Source: Endotrypanum monterogeii
Taxonomy: Eukaryota; Euglenozoa; Kinetoplastea; Trypanosomatida; Trypanosomatidae
DNA: 64,000 nucleotides
Assembly: GCA_000333855.2 (NCBI GenBank)
Contig: CM007330.1
Coordinates: 119,745 to 183,744 of the forward strand
Direction of reading: 5' to 3'
Made by a program: the position numbers and the translations under genes. Shown here piece by piece: positions 9,835 through 18,518 of this stretch; the stretch's first letter is position 1, and every line of letters starts with the position of its first letter. The notes beneath the pieces were generated by a model, which searched no databases, was not told the DNA's origin, and saw only the letters and a list, made by a program, of their open reading frames with translations.

Positions 9835-12111
9835 TCATGACGCCCCGCGTTGTGCATCGTAGGCTGTCAGCAGCTGCGCTATTCGCTCATCTACGCGGTC
9901 ATTGAACATGGTGAAAAGGTGCACCTGCGTGTGTCCGTGCTGGTGAATTTCGTGAAGAAGATCGACTGTTTGGGAGAGCCATGCCGAGGTGAGGCGGCTG
10001 GCCGCATCACGTTGCACCCGAGCCACGTGGGCCTCAACTTGACCGACACAACCTTCACGAATCTCTAGCTTTTCCGATGACACGTTGTTGACTGTCGGCG
10101 CAGGTAGGAGCGTGTCATCCTTCAGCACCGACGGATTCCTTTTCAGAGGATGTTCACGAGCAAGCTGCTGCCATGCATTCGTGAGCTCGCTCGCGTACGC
10201 CTCAAGCGCCTCTTGCATGCGCGCGCTAGGGATTACCTTAGTGTAGTACAGGGATCGCAGAAGTATGTGCACATTGGTGGGATGTGGCAGCAGCACCCCA
10301 GGAATCACAGAGATCGACGTGGGGTTCATGGTTCTGGTTGCTGCGGAAGGTTGCCGCTGCTGCTGACGCTGCCCGTCCGGTGAATGCGCTTCTGTACTCA
10401 ATTCTGTGTCCTTTCCACCAGTTCCAGCGGTGCCCCACGCCTGCAGCTCATTATTTACCTCCGCCACGTAATCCGTGAGTTCTTTTCCACTCGCGATCAT
10501 CTGTGTGACGATCACGGGCGTCTCCATGTCCGTATGAAAGCTACGCCTCGCATCGATTTCACATGTGTGCTCAGCGGGCGACCTCTGCAGCACCTTGTCT
10601 CGAAGCATCTGATGTACACAAGCGGCTCGCACGTCAGGCTCGTAGCTCGAGGAAGACGTCCACAGTCGCCGCACCACATTCAGTCGGCCAATCGTGCGAC
10701 ACAGCTCTTTGAGCTCAGGCATATCGAAATGGGGAGAGCACGAGTGCTGCGATGAGTCTTGGCCCTCTTCGACTGCTTCGAATAGTGCACAATCATCGGC
10801 GCTGGGTTCGTTTGAACTCTTCTTTAGGGATTTGTAACACACCCGTCGCTTCGCGATACACACTGCGGCCCCAAAGCCGCGATCGGCAGCATCAAAGTCC
10901 TCCTCAAATGCACGCAGAAACGCGAGACTGCGCTGTCTCGCAGCGGCGTCGCCGTCGCGATCCTCCTTTGCTGCCACCGTTGCGACTGCTTCGACAGAGG
11001 CTGGAAAGGGATACGATGTGGTCCCCCACGTGCGGTCCAATGGATGGCCCTGTGGGTAGCCCGCGACACAAAGCTTCAACGCGGTGGCGCCGGTACGAGA
11101 ATGGCCAGCAGTCGTTTCGCGCAGGTGCCGATCTCTCAGGGCACTGACGTGACGCACCAAATCCGCTCCAGTGCGGAGGACACGATGAGCCTGCTGTGGT
11201 GGTGGATCCACCGGTGGTTTTGTTGCGTCAAGGATACCTGGAAGGGGCCCGCACGAGATGTCACCCCAGAGGGAGCGCCGCGGGTCTGGCAGAGTGTCGC
11301 CGCGCACCAGCAGCAGTCGGTTACCGCCACGCGCGATGAAGTCAGTCACCACCGCATCGATTCCACCAGGGGTGGCCGCTGGACGCATCACATCGCACTC
11401 GGCACGTGTCCGCTGCTCGGCAAAGCCTGCACTTCTTGCAGCCGAGGTCGACAGCACACCAATGTCGCGGTTGGGGACGGTGGTGTTGAGGACAAGGGTT
11501 ACAGGGACTTTCCAGTGATTCTGAAAAAGAGACACCGCCGCCTGCGTCGTCGATATGTTTTCTGTTGGTATCGAGGCGGTGGAGGATGGGAGGGGGCCGG
11601 TGACAGCTGTTCCGGCCGCTGCGGTCTCCAAATGGCGGGCGCTCCAGTATACTTCCTTGCAAGTGACAATGACACCGGACAGAGTACAGCCTGGCGCACA
11701 CCTGGCACACTTCACCAGCAAGTCACAGAGACGCGTGAACTGAACCCACCGCTCCTGCATCAGGCGTTCTTCTGGTGAAGAGGACTTGCTGGAAGGCCTT
11801 AGAAGACAGGCAATGAGATCTTCATTGCTGACTGCGCACATACCTGGGCCCGTTGAGGAGCATTCGTCCGTCACCTTAGTTGAGGTGTGCACTGCATCTG
11901 CAGCCTCCCGTTCACACGGCGCGTGTGCAGAGAAACGGAAAGGTGTGCGGCCAGGGAGGTGCGGCAGCGACAGCTCCACCGAGAAGGACCATGTGGGCGG
12001 TGACGACGCACGCGACGAGTAGCAGGCGCACCCGATCGGGCCCAGGGCCGCAGTGTCACCGCTTCTCTGGGATACGGCGATTTGTCTTTGGAAAGGACGC
12101 CATCGCAACAT
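9835..12111 (-). CDS. MTHFR-like protein with conserved catalytic residues (758 aa)
   Basis: Likely a highly divergent methylenetetrahydrofolate reductase. Family blocks in order: FSVELSLP (Glu46 aligned with the catalytic Glu of MetF), NRLLLVRGDTLPD (Asp of RGD), LKLCVAGYPQGHPLDR, VIVTQMIAS (Gln), SVIPGVLLP, KVIPSARMQEAL and a terminal HTQVHLFTMFND. The N-terminus, up to about residue 38, is rich in R, Q, S and C with no acidic cluster and could be a mitochondrial presequence. Insertions of 50-100 residues separate the blocks, so the protein is more than twice the size of the catalytic barrel. No C-terminal regulatory domain is visible. It lies immediately upstream, in transcription order, of its paralogue at 7072-9012, which has lost the glutamate. 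Fold assignment is firm; the exact reaction is inferred. Confidence 0.8.
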   Translation of the reverse strand: MLRWRPFQRQIAVSQRSGDTAALGPIGCACYSSRASSPPTWSFSVELSLPHLPGRTPFRFSAHAPCEREAADAVHTSTKVTDECSSTGPGMCAVSNEDLIACLLRPSSKSSSPEERLMQERWVQFTRLCDLLVKCARCAPGCTLSGVIVTCKEVYWSARHLETAAAGTAVTGPLPSSTASIPTENISTTQAAVSLFQNHWKVPVTLVLNTTVPNRDIGVLSTSAARSAGFAEQRTRAECDVMRPAATPGGIDAVVTDFIARGGNRLLLVRGDTLPDPRRSLWGDISCGPLPGILDATKPPVDPPPQQAHRVLRTGADLVRHVSALRDRHLRETTAGHSRTGATALKLCVAGYPQGHPLDRTWGTTSYPFPASVEAVATVAAKEDRDGDAAARQRSLAFLRAFEEDFDAADRGFGAAVCIAKRRVCYKSLKKSSNEPSADDCALFEAVEEGQDSSQHSCSPHFDMPELKELCRTIGRLNVVRRLWTSSSSYEPDVRAACVHQMLRDKVLQRSPAEHTCEIDARRSFHTDMETPVIVTQMIASGKELTDYVAEVNNELQAWGTAGTGGKDTELSTEAHSPDGQRQQQRQPSAATRTMNPTSISVIPGVLLPHPTNVHILLRSLYYTKVIPSARMQEALEAYASELTNAWQQLAREHPLKRNPSVLKDDTLLPAPTVNNVSSEKLEIREGCVGQVEAHVARVQRDAASRLTSAWLSQTVDLLHEIHQHGHTQVHLFTMFNDRVDERIAQLLTAYDAQRGAS

Positions 12112-13201
12112 TATCGTTACTACGAATCACTCACTCACACACCACTATTACGCATCCTTCCCTAGAGTGTGTCTCTCTGTGTGTGTATGTCTGTGTGTGT
12201 GTGCTTGACTGTACATACACCCGAAAAGATATATATGTGTGTGTATGCACTCGCTTTGTTTTTCCGTAGAAGGCAGGGAGTTATGGTGTACTCTCTCGGG
12301 CGCGGCGGCTTGCTTTGCAGGTGTCCATGCAACGAATACACGTCGAGGCACAAACACACACACACACACACACACACACAGACGCAAACGAGCACCCACG
12401 CACGCGTTCAGATACACTTGTGTTTGGCTGGAAGGCCGTATGCGCTAGTAGCAACGAATGTTCGAGGGAAGCGAAGAAGGGGAGGAGGTGTGTAGGAGGG
12501 GGGGGGGCAAGTCAGCATGGGGATACATAACACCTACACGCACACCCCACTCGCGCATGAGGGGCGCGCGTTGATTCATAGGCTCGGGTAGGCCGTACGT
12601 GCGAGCGTGCGAGTGGGTGGGGAAACCCACGAGGGCAGCAGCGATGGCTGTGGTGGTGTGTGCGCATGCAGTCATGGCGCACAGGAAAAAACATCTTTGC
12701 CACGCCAGCGCGGACTCCGCGCTGTGCTCACCGCACAAACGACACGCCGATCGACCAGCGGGTCGTCTCTGAGACCTCGTGGGGCGCCTCTTGTATGTTT
12801 TTCGAGTTCCACCTCATCGTTCTCCACGAGAGACGATGCGTGGGCAGGGACCTTAGATTCAGGGGAGAAAGTAGGAGACTTAAACAAGTAGAGGTCGATG
12901 ATGCGTGAGGGAGAGGATAGTGGTTCACCAACTCTTCGATTCACTCAATAAGCACAACGTAGGCGACACGGGTCGCCTTCATCATTGGTGCCGCGAGACA
13001 CGGCCGCAAACATTACTGCATACACGTCTACTCCGTTCGTATAGGGACAGGGGAAGGGCTGCACGCTCTCCGACTCCCCTGTTTCGCCCAATGCCATGCT
13101 CGCCATAGCTGCATGCCGCATAGAGGACCAGAGAGGGGGTGCGGCGGCAGCGGGGTTCTGCTCGTTGTAGATAGTGTACACACGCCCACAGAGACTTGCA
13201 C
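12112..13201. other. Spacer downstream of the ZC3H15-like gene, inside the duplicated segment
   Basis: Holds TG/CA runs (12174-12201, 12353-12380), a G-run near 12499-12507 and C/G-rich unique sequence from 12600. From about 12191 it is repeated nearly exactly at about 16231 onward. Minus-strand ORFs at 12445-12738 and 12945-13205 have no motif and most likely belong to the 3' UTR. Confidence 0.7.
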
Positions 13202-13903
13202 TCAAGAGAGGTCAAAGGCCGCCTCATCCTCAGGCTCGTCCTCCCCCAGGCTGTCCATCTCTTCCCGATCGTAGTAGTCGTCGGCATTCTCGTCGTCCAC
13301 GAACAGGTCCCGGTCCATCTGCCAGAGGTCCCAGCCACGCAGCTTGCCGTCGCCGCTCTTGGCGCGACGCACACGCGCCGCCTCCTTCTCGACCGCCTCC
13401 TCGCGCTTCTTCTGCTTCCACACCTGGAAGGAGGCCTCCGTCACCGGTGTCAGGTCCGTGCGATCCTTCAGCTTCTCACGCTCCGCCTCTAGTTTCTCCT
13501 CGAGTCGTGCGTCATCCTGCTCCACCTCATCAAAGTCTTCTGGGCGGAAGAGATACTCCTCAGGGTTGCACATGTACTGGTCATCCTTCTCGTTGCCGTC
13601 CGCCCCCGCATCCCCATCGCGCTTCTTGCGTTGTTGCTGGTCCACGTCATTAAACAATTTCTGCAGTTCAGCTTCGCGTGCACGCTTTTCCTCCTTGGCG
13701 GCGCGGCGCGCCTCCAGCTCCGCCCTCGACTTGCGGTCCTGCGGGTTGCGCTGCTCGACGCTCTGCTTCACCTGCTGGACATAGGCCTGTACCTTGGCGC
13801 TTCGGTTTTTGTTTTTGAGGCCGAAGGTCTTGTCCTCAACTATTTTGTCTTTTTTGTCTGACTTGCCCATCGTTGACGGATGCAGGCTGGGCTGGTGCGT
13901 ATG
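12191..13903. repeat. Copy 1 of a ~1.7-kb segmental duplication (ZC3H15-like gene plus 3' flank)
   Basis: From the TG run and the sequence gtacatacacccgaaaagat through the ZC3H15-like gene to 33 bases upstream of its ATG. It is repeated at 16231-17745 with only small indels in homopolymers and CA runs where both copies are visible. The part matching the N gap of copy 2 is 12568-13624 (1,057 bases). Confidence 0.88.
13202..13870 (-). CDS. ZC3H15/DFRP1 (Tma46)-like protein lacking CCCH zinc fingers, 222 aa
   Basis: Homologue of the DRG1-binding DFRP1/ZC3H15 family, which stabilises the ribosome-associated GTPase DRG1. The N-terminus DKIVEDKTFGLKNKNRSAKV followed by QAYVQQVKQSVEQ is the family signature. 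After a charged coiled-coil (about residues 45-80) the family's second conserved block appears as DLTPVTEASFQVWKQKKREE, then a WQMDRDLFVDDE segment and an acidic tail. The two CCCH zinc fingers that normally lie between these blocks are absent: only one cysteine (in YMCNPEEYLF) is seen in the product, and it is about half the usual length. The start was chosen at MGKSDKK because it fits the family; a 12-residue upstream extension is less likely. A second, incomplete copy lies at 17467-17712. Confidence 0.85.
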   Translation of the reverse strand: MGKSDKKDKIVEDKTFGLKNKNRSAKVQAYVQQVKQSVEQRNPQDRKSRAELEARRAAKEEKRAREAELQKLFNDVDQQQRKKRDGDAGADGNEKDDQYMCNPEEYLFRPEDFDEVEQDDARLEEKLEAEREKLKDRTDLTPVTEASFQVWKQKKREEAVEKEAARVRRAKSGDGKLRGWDLWQMDRDLFVDDENADDYYDREEMDSLGEDEPEDEAAFDLS

Positions 13904-14017
13904 CAAGTCTTGTCGTTAATGTTTCTGTTCATCTCCTCCTCTCTCCCCCCCCCAGCCTACTATCAGCGACTAGGGGCCGTCATACATCTCGATTTTCCAG
14001 GGGACCTTCTCAAGCGC

Positions 14018-14054
<37 letters not shown>

Positions 14055-14844
14055 CTATGCATTAAAGCGCGCTGAGAGCAGAATTCCTGCAGGGGGCGGC
14101 GCACCCGAGCTTATACGTACAGTGACCGGCAAGTCACCGAGGCGCTGGGCGAAGGGGATGGAGTGGCGCTGGCAGGGCGTGGAGGTCGACGTATGTGCGA
14201 CAGTTGCACATAGTTGGAGGTCAGTATTCAAGACAAGATTGCACCACAGATTTTTCGGCACTTCAGGAAAACACACACAAACATCTATCGGCAACCTTTC
14301 TCCCCCTCTCTCTCCTCAGTGCACTCAGCATTGGGGCAAGTTGCGTGTAGAACCAGGTGCCTTGCTGCATGCACCACAATGACAGCCATAAGGGCTAATG
14401 TTTGTGTGTGTTGGGGCAGAAGCCAGGAAGATGGACTGATGCTGAGGGGAGGAGGAGGGGAAGGAACATCTCCTTGTTTTTTTTTTTCCGCCATATGTAC
14501 ATGACCTTGTACAAAAAAAAAAAATCGAATACACACAGCACACACACACACACACAGCGGGCAGACTTTTTTTTTCCTGAACAAAGGTTGTTCCTTTGTG
14601 AGTCATCGTGCATCCCTTCATGATGCGGCTTCGGGGCGACGATATTCTATTCCTCGACCTTCCTCAGTCACCGCTTCTCCTTCTCCCCGGCCTCCTTTCC
14701 CCTATCATTCCGTTCGTGTGGTGGAGCGTTGTCTGCAAACGGCCGCGTTCCAGAAAAGAAGGTTGTGTGCGTGTCAGGGTTCCACAGGGAGAGGAGAGGA
14801 GGGAAGGATGTGTGTGTGTGTGTGTATGTGTCCACTGCCTGTAC
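13871..14844. other. Intergenic spacer between ZC3H15-like and DAW1
   Basis: No supported gene. A TA microsatellite spans about 14020-14052; CA and T-runs occur at 14528-14560 and 14480-14488; a TG run at about 14808-14826 lies in the 3' flank of DAW1. Confidence 0.7.
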
Positions 14845-16104
14845 CTAGCTCTTCCAAATACGGCATGTGTTGTCTTTACTGCCTGTCAAGATCGTGTCTC
14901 CTTCGTAGTTGAAGGAGCAAGAAAAAATTTCATCTGTATGGCCGATGAGTGACTGCAGCACCTGACCCGTCTCAACGCTCCAGAGGTTGCAGCGCTTATC
15001 ACCGGAGGCGGTGATAATTTTTGTTCCCTGCGGGTTGAACTCGAGCTTCGATATTTCACTCTCGTGATCGGTGAGGCTGGCGATGCAATGACACGTGGCC
15101 GTGTTGTACACCCGCGCTGTTGTGTCGGCGCTGGCGCTCGCCACCATGTTGCCAGACACACTGAAGGCAACGTCAAGGACCTCATCTGTGTGTCCGCGCA
15201 GCGTCGACACACACTGCCCCGAGGCGACATCCCACAGCTTGCTCGTGCGGTCGATGCTCCCGGTGACAACTAAGTTAGAGGCGTAATTGAACTGGACCGA
15301 TGAGATCTCGCCGCGATGCTCTCGCAGGGTGTGCACAACGGTCCCGGTGCGCACGTCCCACAGCCGCGCCGTGTGGTCAAAGGATCCGGTGACGATGAGA
15401 TCACCGTATGTGTTGAAGTTTATGGCAACAATTTCCGCCGTATGATCCATGAGTGTGTGCAGCTCTTGTCCCGTCTCCACGTCCCACACCTTCGCCGTGT
15501 TGTCCATCGACCCCGTGCTGATGAGAGTGCTTTGAGGGTTGAAGGCCATGCAAACAATCTCCGTCACGTGTCCGTGTAGTGTGTGCAGACACTGCCCCGA
15601 GTTCGCATCCCATATTTTGCATGTCTTATCGAAGCTGCCCGTGGCGACACGGTTGCCATAGGGGTTGTTGAAGCCCACGGAGTAGACAACATTACGATGC
15701 CCTTCGAGAGATACCAACTCGTTGCCCGTCGCTGTTTCCCAGACTTTACAGGTGCGGTCGTACGAGCCCGTCACAAACTTGGTGCCATTCTTATTGAATG
15801 CGCAGTTCGTCAGCGGCAGCATGTGCGCTCGCAGACTTTTGAAAAGGGTGAAGGTCTGGTTGGGGTTGTTGCCAGCGACCAGCTTATCCACGAGTCGCTG
15901 CAGGTACTCGATAATCTGATCACGGTACTTGACATTAAGCAGCGGCTCCTCAGCGATAATTTTGTTTGCTAAAGGCTCTAGTGGTGTGGTGGGTGTGAGG
16001 CTCAGGAGGCCGATAGTCTTCTGTCCCAGCTGCCCAGCAGACGTCTCATATTCGAGCGTGATACCCGGTGGGTAGTAGCGGAGTAGAAAACATCGGAGCT
16101 TCAT
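14845..16104 (-). CDS. DAW1: DAW1 / ODA16 (WDR69) outer-arm dynein assembly and transport factor
   Basis: Cytoplasmic/flagellar adaptor that links preassembled outer-arm dynein to intraflagellar transport. The 419-residue product matches family length. Its N-terminus [20 protein letters not shown] is diagnostic of DAW1/ODA16 rather than a generic WD40 protein. [19 protein letters not shown] opens the propeller. Eight WD repeats follow from about residue 85 to the end, with recurrent [60 protein letters not shown] and a closing [13 protein letters not shown]. No insertion or frame break. It is bracketed by the two copies of the ZC3H15-like gene but is itself single copy here. Its presence fits a flagellated cell with outer dynein arms. 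Confidence 0.96.
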   Translation of the reverse strand: MKLRCFLLRYYPPGITLEYETSAGQLGQKTIGLLSLTPTTPLEPLANKIIAEEPLLNVKYRDQIIEYLQRLVDKLVAGNNPNQTFTLFKSLRAHMLPLTNCAFNKNGTKFVTGSYDRTCKVWETATGNELVSLEGHRNVVYSVGFNNPYGNRVATGSFDKTCKIWDANSGQCLHTLHGHVTEIVCMAFNPQSTLISTGSMDNTAKVWDVETGQELHTLMDHTAEIVAINFNTYGDLIVTGSFDHTARLWDVRTGTVVHTLREHRGEISSVQFNYASNLVVTGSIDRTSKLWDVASGQCVSTLRGHTDEVLDVAFSVSGNMVASASADTTARVYNTATCHCIASLTDHESEISKLEFNPQGTKIITASGDKRCNLWSVETGQVLQSLIGHTDEIFSCSFNYEGDTILTGSKDNTCRIWKS

Positions 16105-16608
16105 GGCTGCGGGTGAGGTGTTCCTATTAAGTAGTTTGAGATGCTACGGATCAACTTATATCAGTATATGGAAGGAAAGGAATGGTTCCCGTGGTGGGTT
16201 GCTGAATTGTGTCGGGGGTAGCGTACAGGTATGTGTGTGTGTGTTTGAGTGTACATACACCCGAAAAGATATATATATGTGTGTATGCACTCGCTTTGTT
16301 TTTCCGTAGAAGGCAGGGAGTTATGGTGTACTCTCTCGGGCGCGGCGGCTTGCTTTGCAGGTGTCCATGCAACGAATACACGTCGAGGCACAAACACACA
16401 CACACACACACACACACACAGACGCAAACGAGCACCCACGCACGCGTTCAGATACACTTGTGTTTGGCTGGAAGGCCGTATGCGCTAGTAGCAACGAATG
16501 TTCGAGGGAAGCGAAGAAGGGGAGGAGGTGTGTAGGGAGGGGGGGGGCGAAGTCAGCAGTGGGGATACATAACACCTACACGCACACCCACTCGCGCATG
16601 AGGGGCGC
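16105..16608. other. Spacer upstream of DAW1 running into the duplicated segment
   Basis: The first ~125 bases are unique and form the DAW1 5' flank. From about 16231 the sequence repeats 12191-12567, including the CA run at 16393-16420. It ends at an assembly gap. Confidence 0.75.
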
Positions 16609-17466
16609 NNNNNNNNNNNNNNNNNNNNNNNNNNNNNNNNNNNNNNNNNNNNNNNNNNNNNNNNNNNNNNNNNNNNNNNNNNNNNNNNNNNNNNNNNNNN
16701 NNNNNNNNNNNNNNNNNNNNNNNNNNNNNNNNNNNNNNNNNNNNNNNNNNNNNNNNNNNNNNNNNNNNNNNNNNNNNNNNNNNNNNNNNNNNNNNNNNNN
16801 NNNNNNNNNNNNNNNNNNNNNNNNNNNNNNNNNNNNNNNNNNNNNNNNNNNNNNNNNNNNNNNNNNNNNNNNNNNNNNNNNNNNNNNNNNNNNNNNNNNN
16901 NNNNNNNNNNNNNNNNNNNNNNNNNNNNNNNNNNNNNNNNNNNNNNNNNNNNNNNNNNNNNNNNNNNNNNNNNNNNNNNNNNNNNNNNNNNNNNNNNNNN
17001 NNNNNNNNNNNNNNNNNNNNNNNNNNNNNNNNNNNNNNNNNNNNNNNNNNNNNNNNNNNNNNNNNNNNNNNNNNNNNNNNNNNNNNNNNNNNNNNNNNNN
17101 NNNNNNNNNNNNNNNNNNNNNNNNNNNNNNNNNNNNNNNNNNNNNNNNNNNNNNNNNNNNNNNNNNNNNNNNNNNNNNNNNNNNNNNNNNNNNNNNNNNN
17201 NNNNNNNNNNNNNNNNNNNNNNNNNNNNNNNNNNNNNNNNNNNNNNNNNNNNNNNNNNNNNNNNNNNNNNNNNNNNNNNNNNNNNNNNNNNNNNNNNNNN
17301 NNNNNNNNNNNNNNNNNNNNNNNNNNNNNNNNNNNNNNNNNNNNNNNNNNNNNNNNNNNNNNNNNNNNNNNNNNNNNNNNNNNNNNNNNNNNNNNNNNNN
17401 NNNNNNNNNNNNNNNNNNNNNNNNNNNNNNNNNNNNNNNNNNNNNNNNNNNNNNNNNNNNNNNNNN
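16609..17466. other. Assembly gap (858 N)
   Basis: Run of N. If the two duplicate copies are colinear, 1,057 bases are expected here, so the gap is probably about 200 bases too short or its size is a scaffolding estimate. Confidence 0.99.
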
Positions 17467-17712
17467 CTTGCGTTGTTGCTGGTCCACGTCATTAAACAAT
17501 TTCTGCAGTTCAGCTTCGCGTGCACGCTTTTCCTCCTTGGCGGCGCGGCGCGCCTCCAGCTCCGCCCTCGACTTGCGGTCCTGCGGGTTGCGCTGCTCGA
17601 CGCTCTGCTTCACCTGCTGGACATAGGCCTGTACCTTGGCGCTTCGGTTTTTGTTTTTGAGGCCGAAGGTCTTGTCCTCAACTATTTTGTCTTTTTTGTC
17701 TGACTTGCCCAT
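17467..17712 (-). CDS. ZC3H15/DFRP1-like protein, second copy, 3' part lost in gap
   Basis: The first 82 codons, starting at the ATG complementary to 17710-17712, encode the same residues as the N-terminal 82 of the copy at 13202-13870, including KIVEDKTFGLKNKNRSAKV. The remaining ~140 codons would fall in the N gap. Whether this is a true second gene or one locus placed twice by the assembler cannot be decided here. The upstream flank differs from copy 1 beyond 17745, which argues for a real junction. Anything predicted across the Ns in this frame is meaningless. Confidence 0.7.
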
Positions 17713-18087
17713 CGTTGACGGATGCAGGCTGGGCTGGTGCGTATGTGTATAGGGAGACTCGGCGCGGCTCACGCAGTTGTCCTGAAAAGAACAAAGCCGT
17801 AAAAAAAAAAAAAAAGAAGATATATGTATATAGCACAGGAGTTGGTTGAGATGATCTCCGAGGAAAGATCGTACTGAATGACGTCCAGGGTTGATTTTTT
17901 AAATGTGTTTGTTGGGGTTGTTGTGGTGGCGTGCGTGCGTGTGCGTGTACGCATGTAGGCGTACGGGGGTGGGGAGAAGGGGAGAAGGAAAGTGAAGAGG
18001 GAGATCGATGCCGATCTATGGGGAAAAACCAAAACCGTCTCCTTGAGGGAGTTCGTCAAGACGACTACACGCAGCTGGGCGCAGTTG

Positions 18088-18135
<48 letters not shown>

Positions 18136-18518
18136 AGCACAGCGGAGGAGAGAGTGACATCTCACTTCTACTTGTTCTCTCATATGCACTCCGAATGACG
18201 AGTGAGTATGTTTGCTAATCGTTTTTTTTTTTGTCTTTTGTCTATGCTATGTTTGAAACACATAGTGGAGTGTGTACACCCTTCACTACATAAATTTCTG
18301 TTCAGATCATTACTCGTCGGCTGATTGCTCCTCTGTCCACCGGACAACGCTCGGTTGAGGGAAGAAGAGGGCGACAGCTCCTCCTCCCTCCAAAAAGATA
18401 AAACAACAACAACAACAACACAAAAAAAAAAAATGTATGGAGTTCACGCAGTGATGTGCCTAACCCCTACACACACTTCTGAGGCCAGGATTTGCACCTG
18501 TTTCACACCGGTCGGCGC
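17713..18518. other. Intergenic spacer downstream of gene A
   Basis: No gene found. An A-run at 17800-17814, a CT run then CA run at 18089-18133, T-runs near 18220 and an A-run at 18422-18432. The pyrimidine tracts (mRNA sense) at 17800-17820 could serve trans-splicing of the second ZC3H15-like copy. Confidence 0.7.

Larger units (their letters stand above)
16231..17745. repeat. Copy 2 of the ~1.7-kb segmental duplication, interrupted by an N gap
   Basis: Same sequence and orientation as 12191-13903. Homology stops at 17745, where copy 1 continues caagtcttgtcg and this copy continues tgtatagggaga. Only 16231-16608 and 17467-17745 are real bases. Confidence 0.85.

Noticed and set aside
12945..13205. 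86-codon minus-strand ORF right after the ZC3H15-like stop
   Set aside because: Starts within the 3' end of the preceding gene in another frame and has no motif; treated as 3' UTR.
16355..17772. ORFs running across the large N gap
   Set aside because: Unknown bases cannot support a reading frame; only the 82 real codons of the second ZC3H15-like copy are kept.
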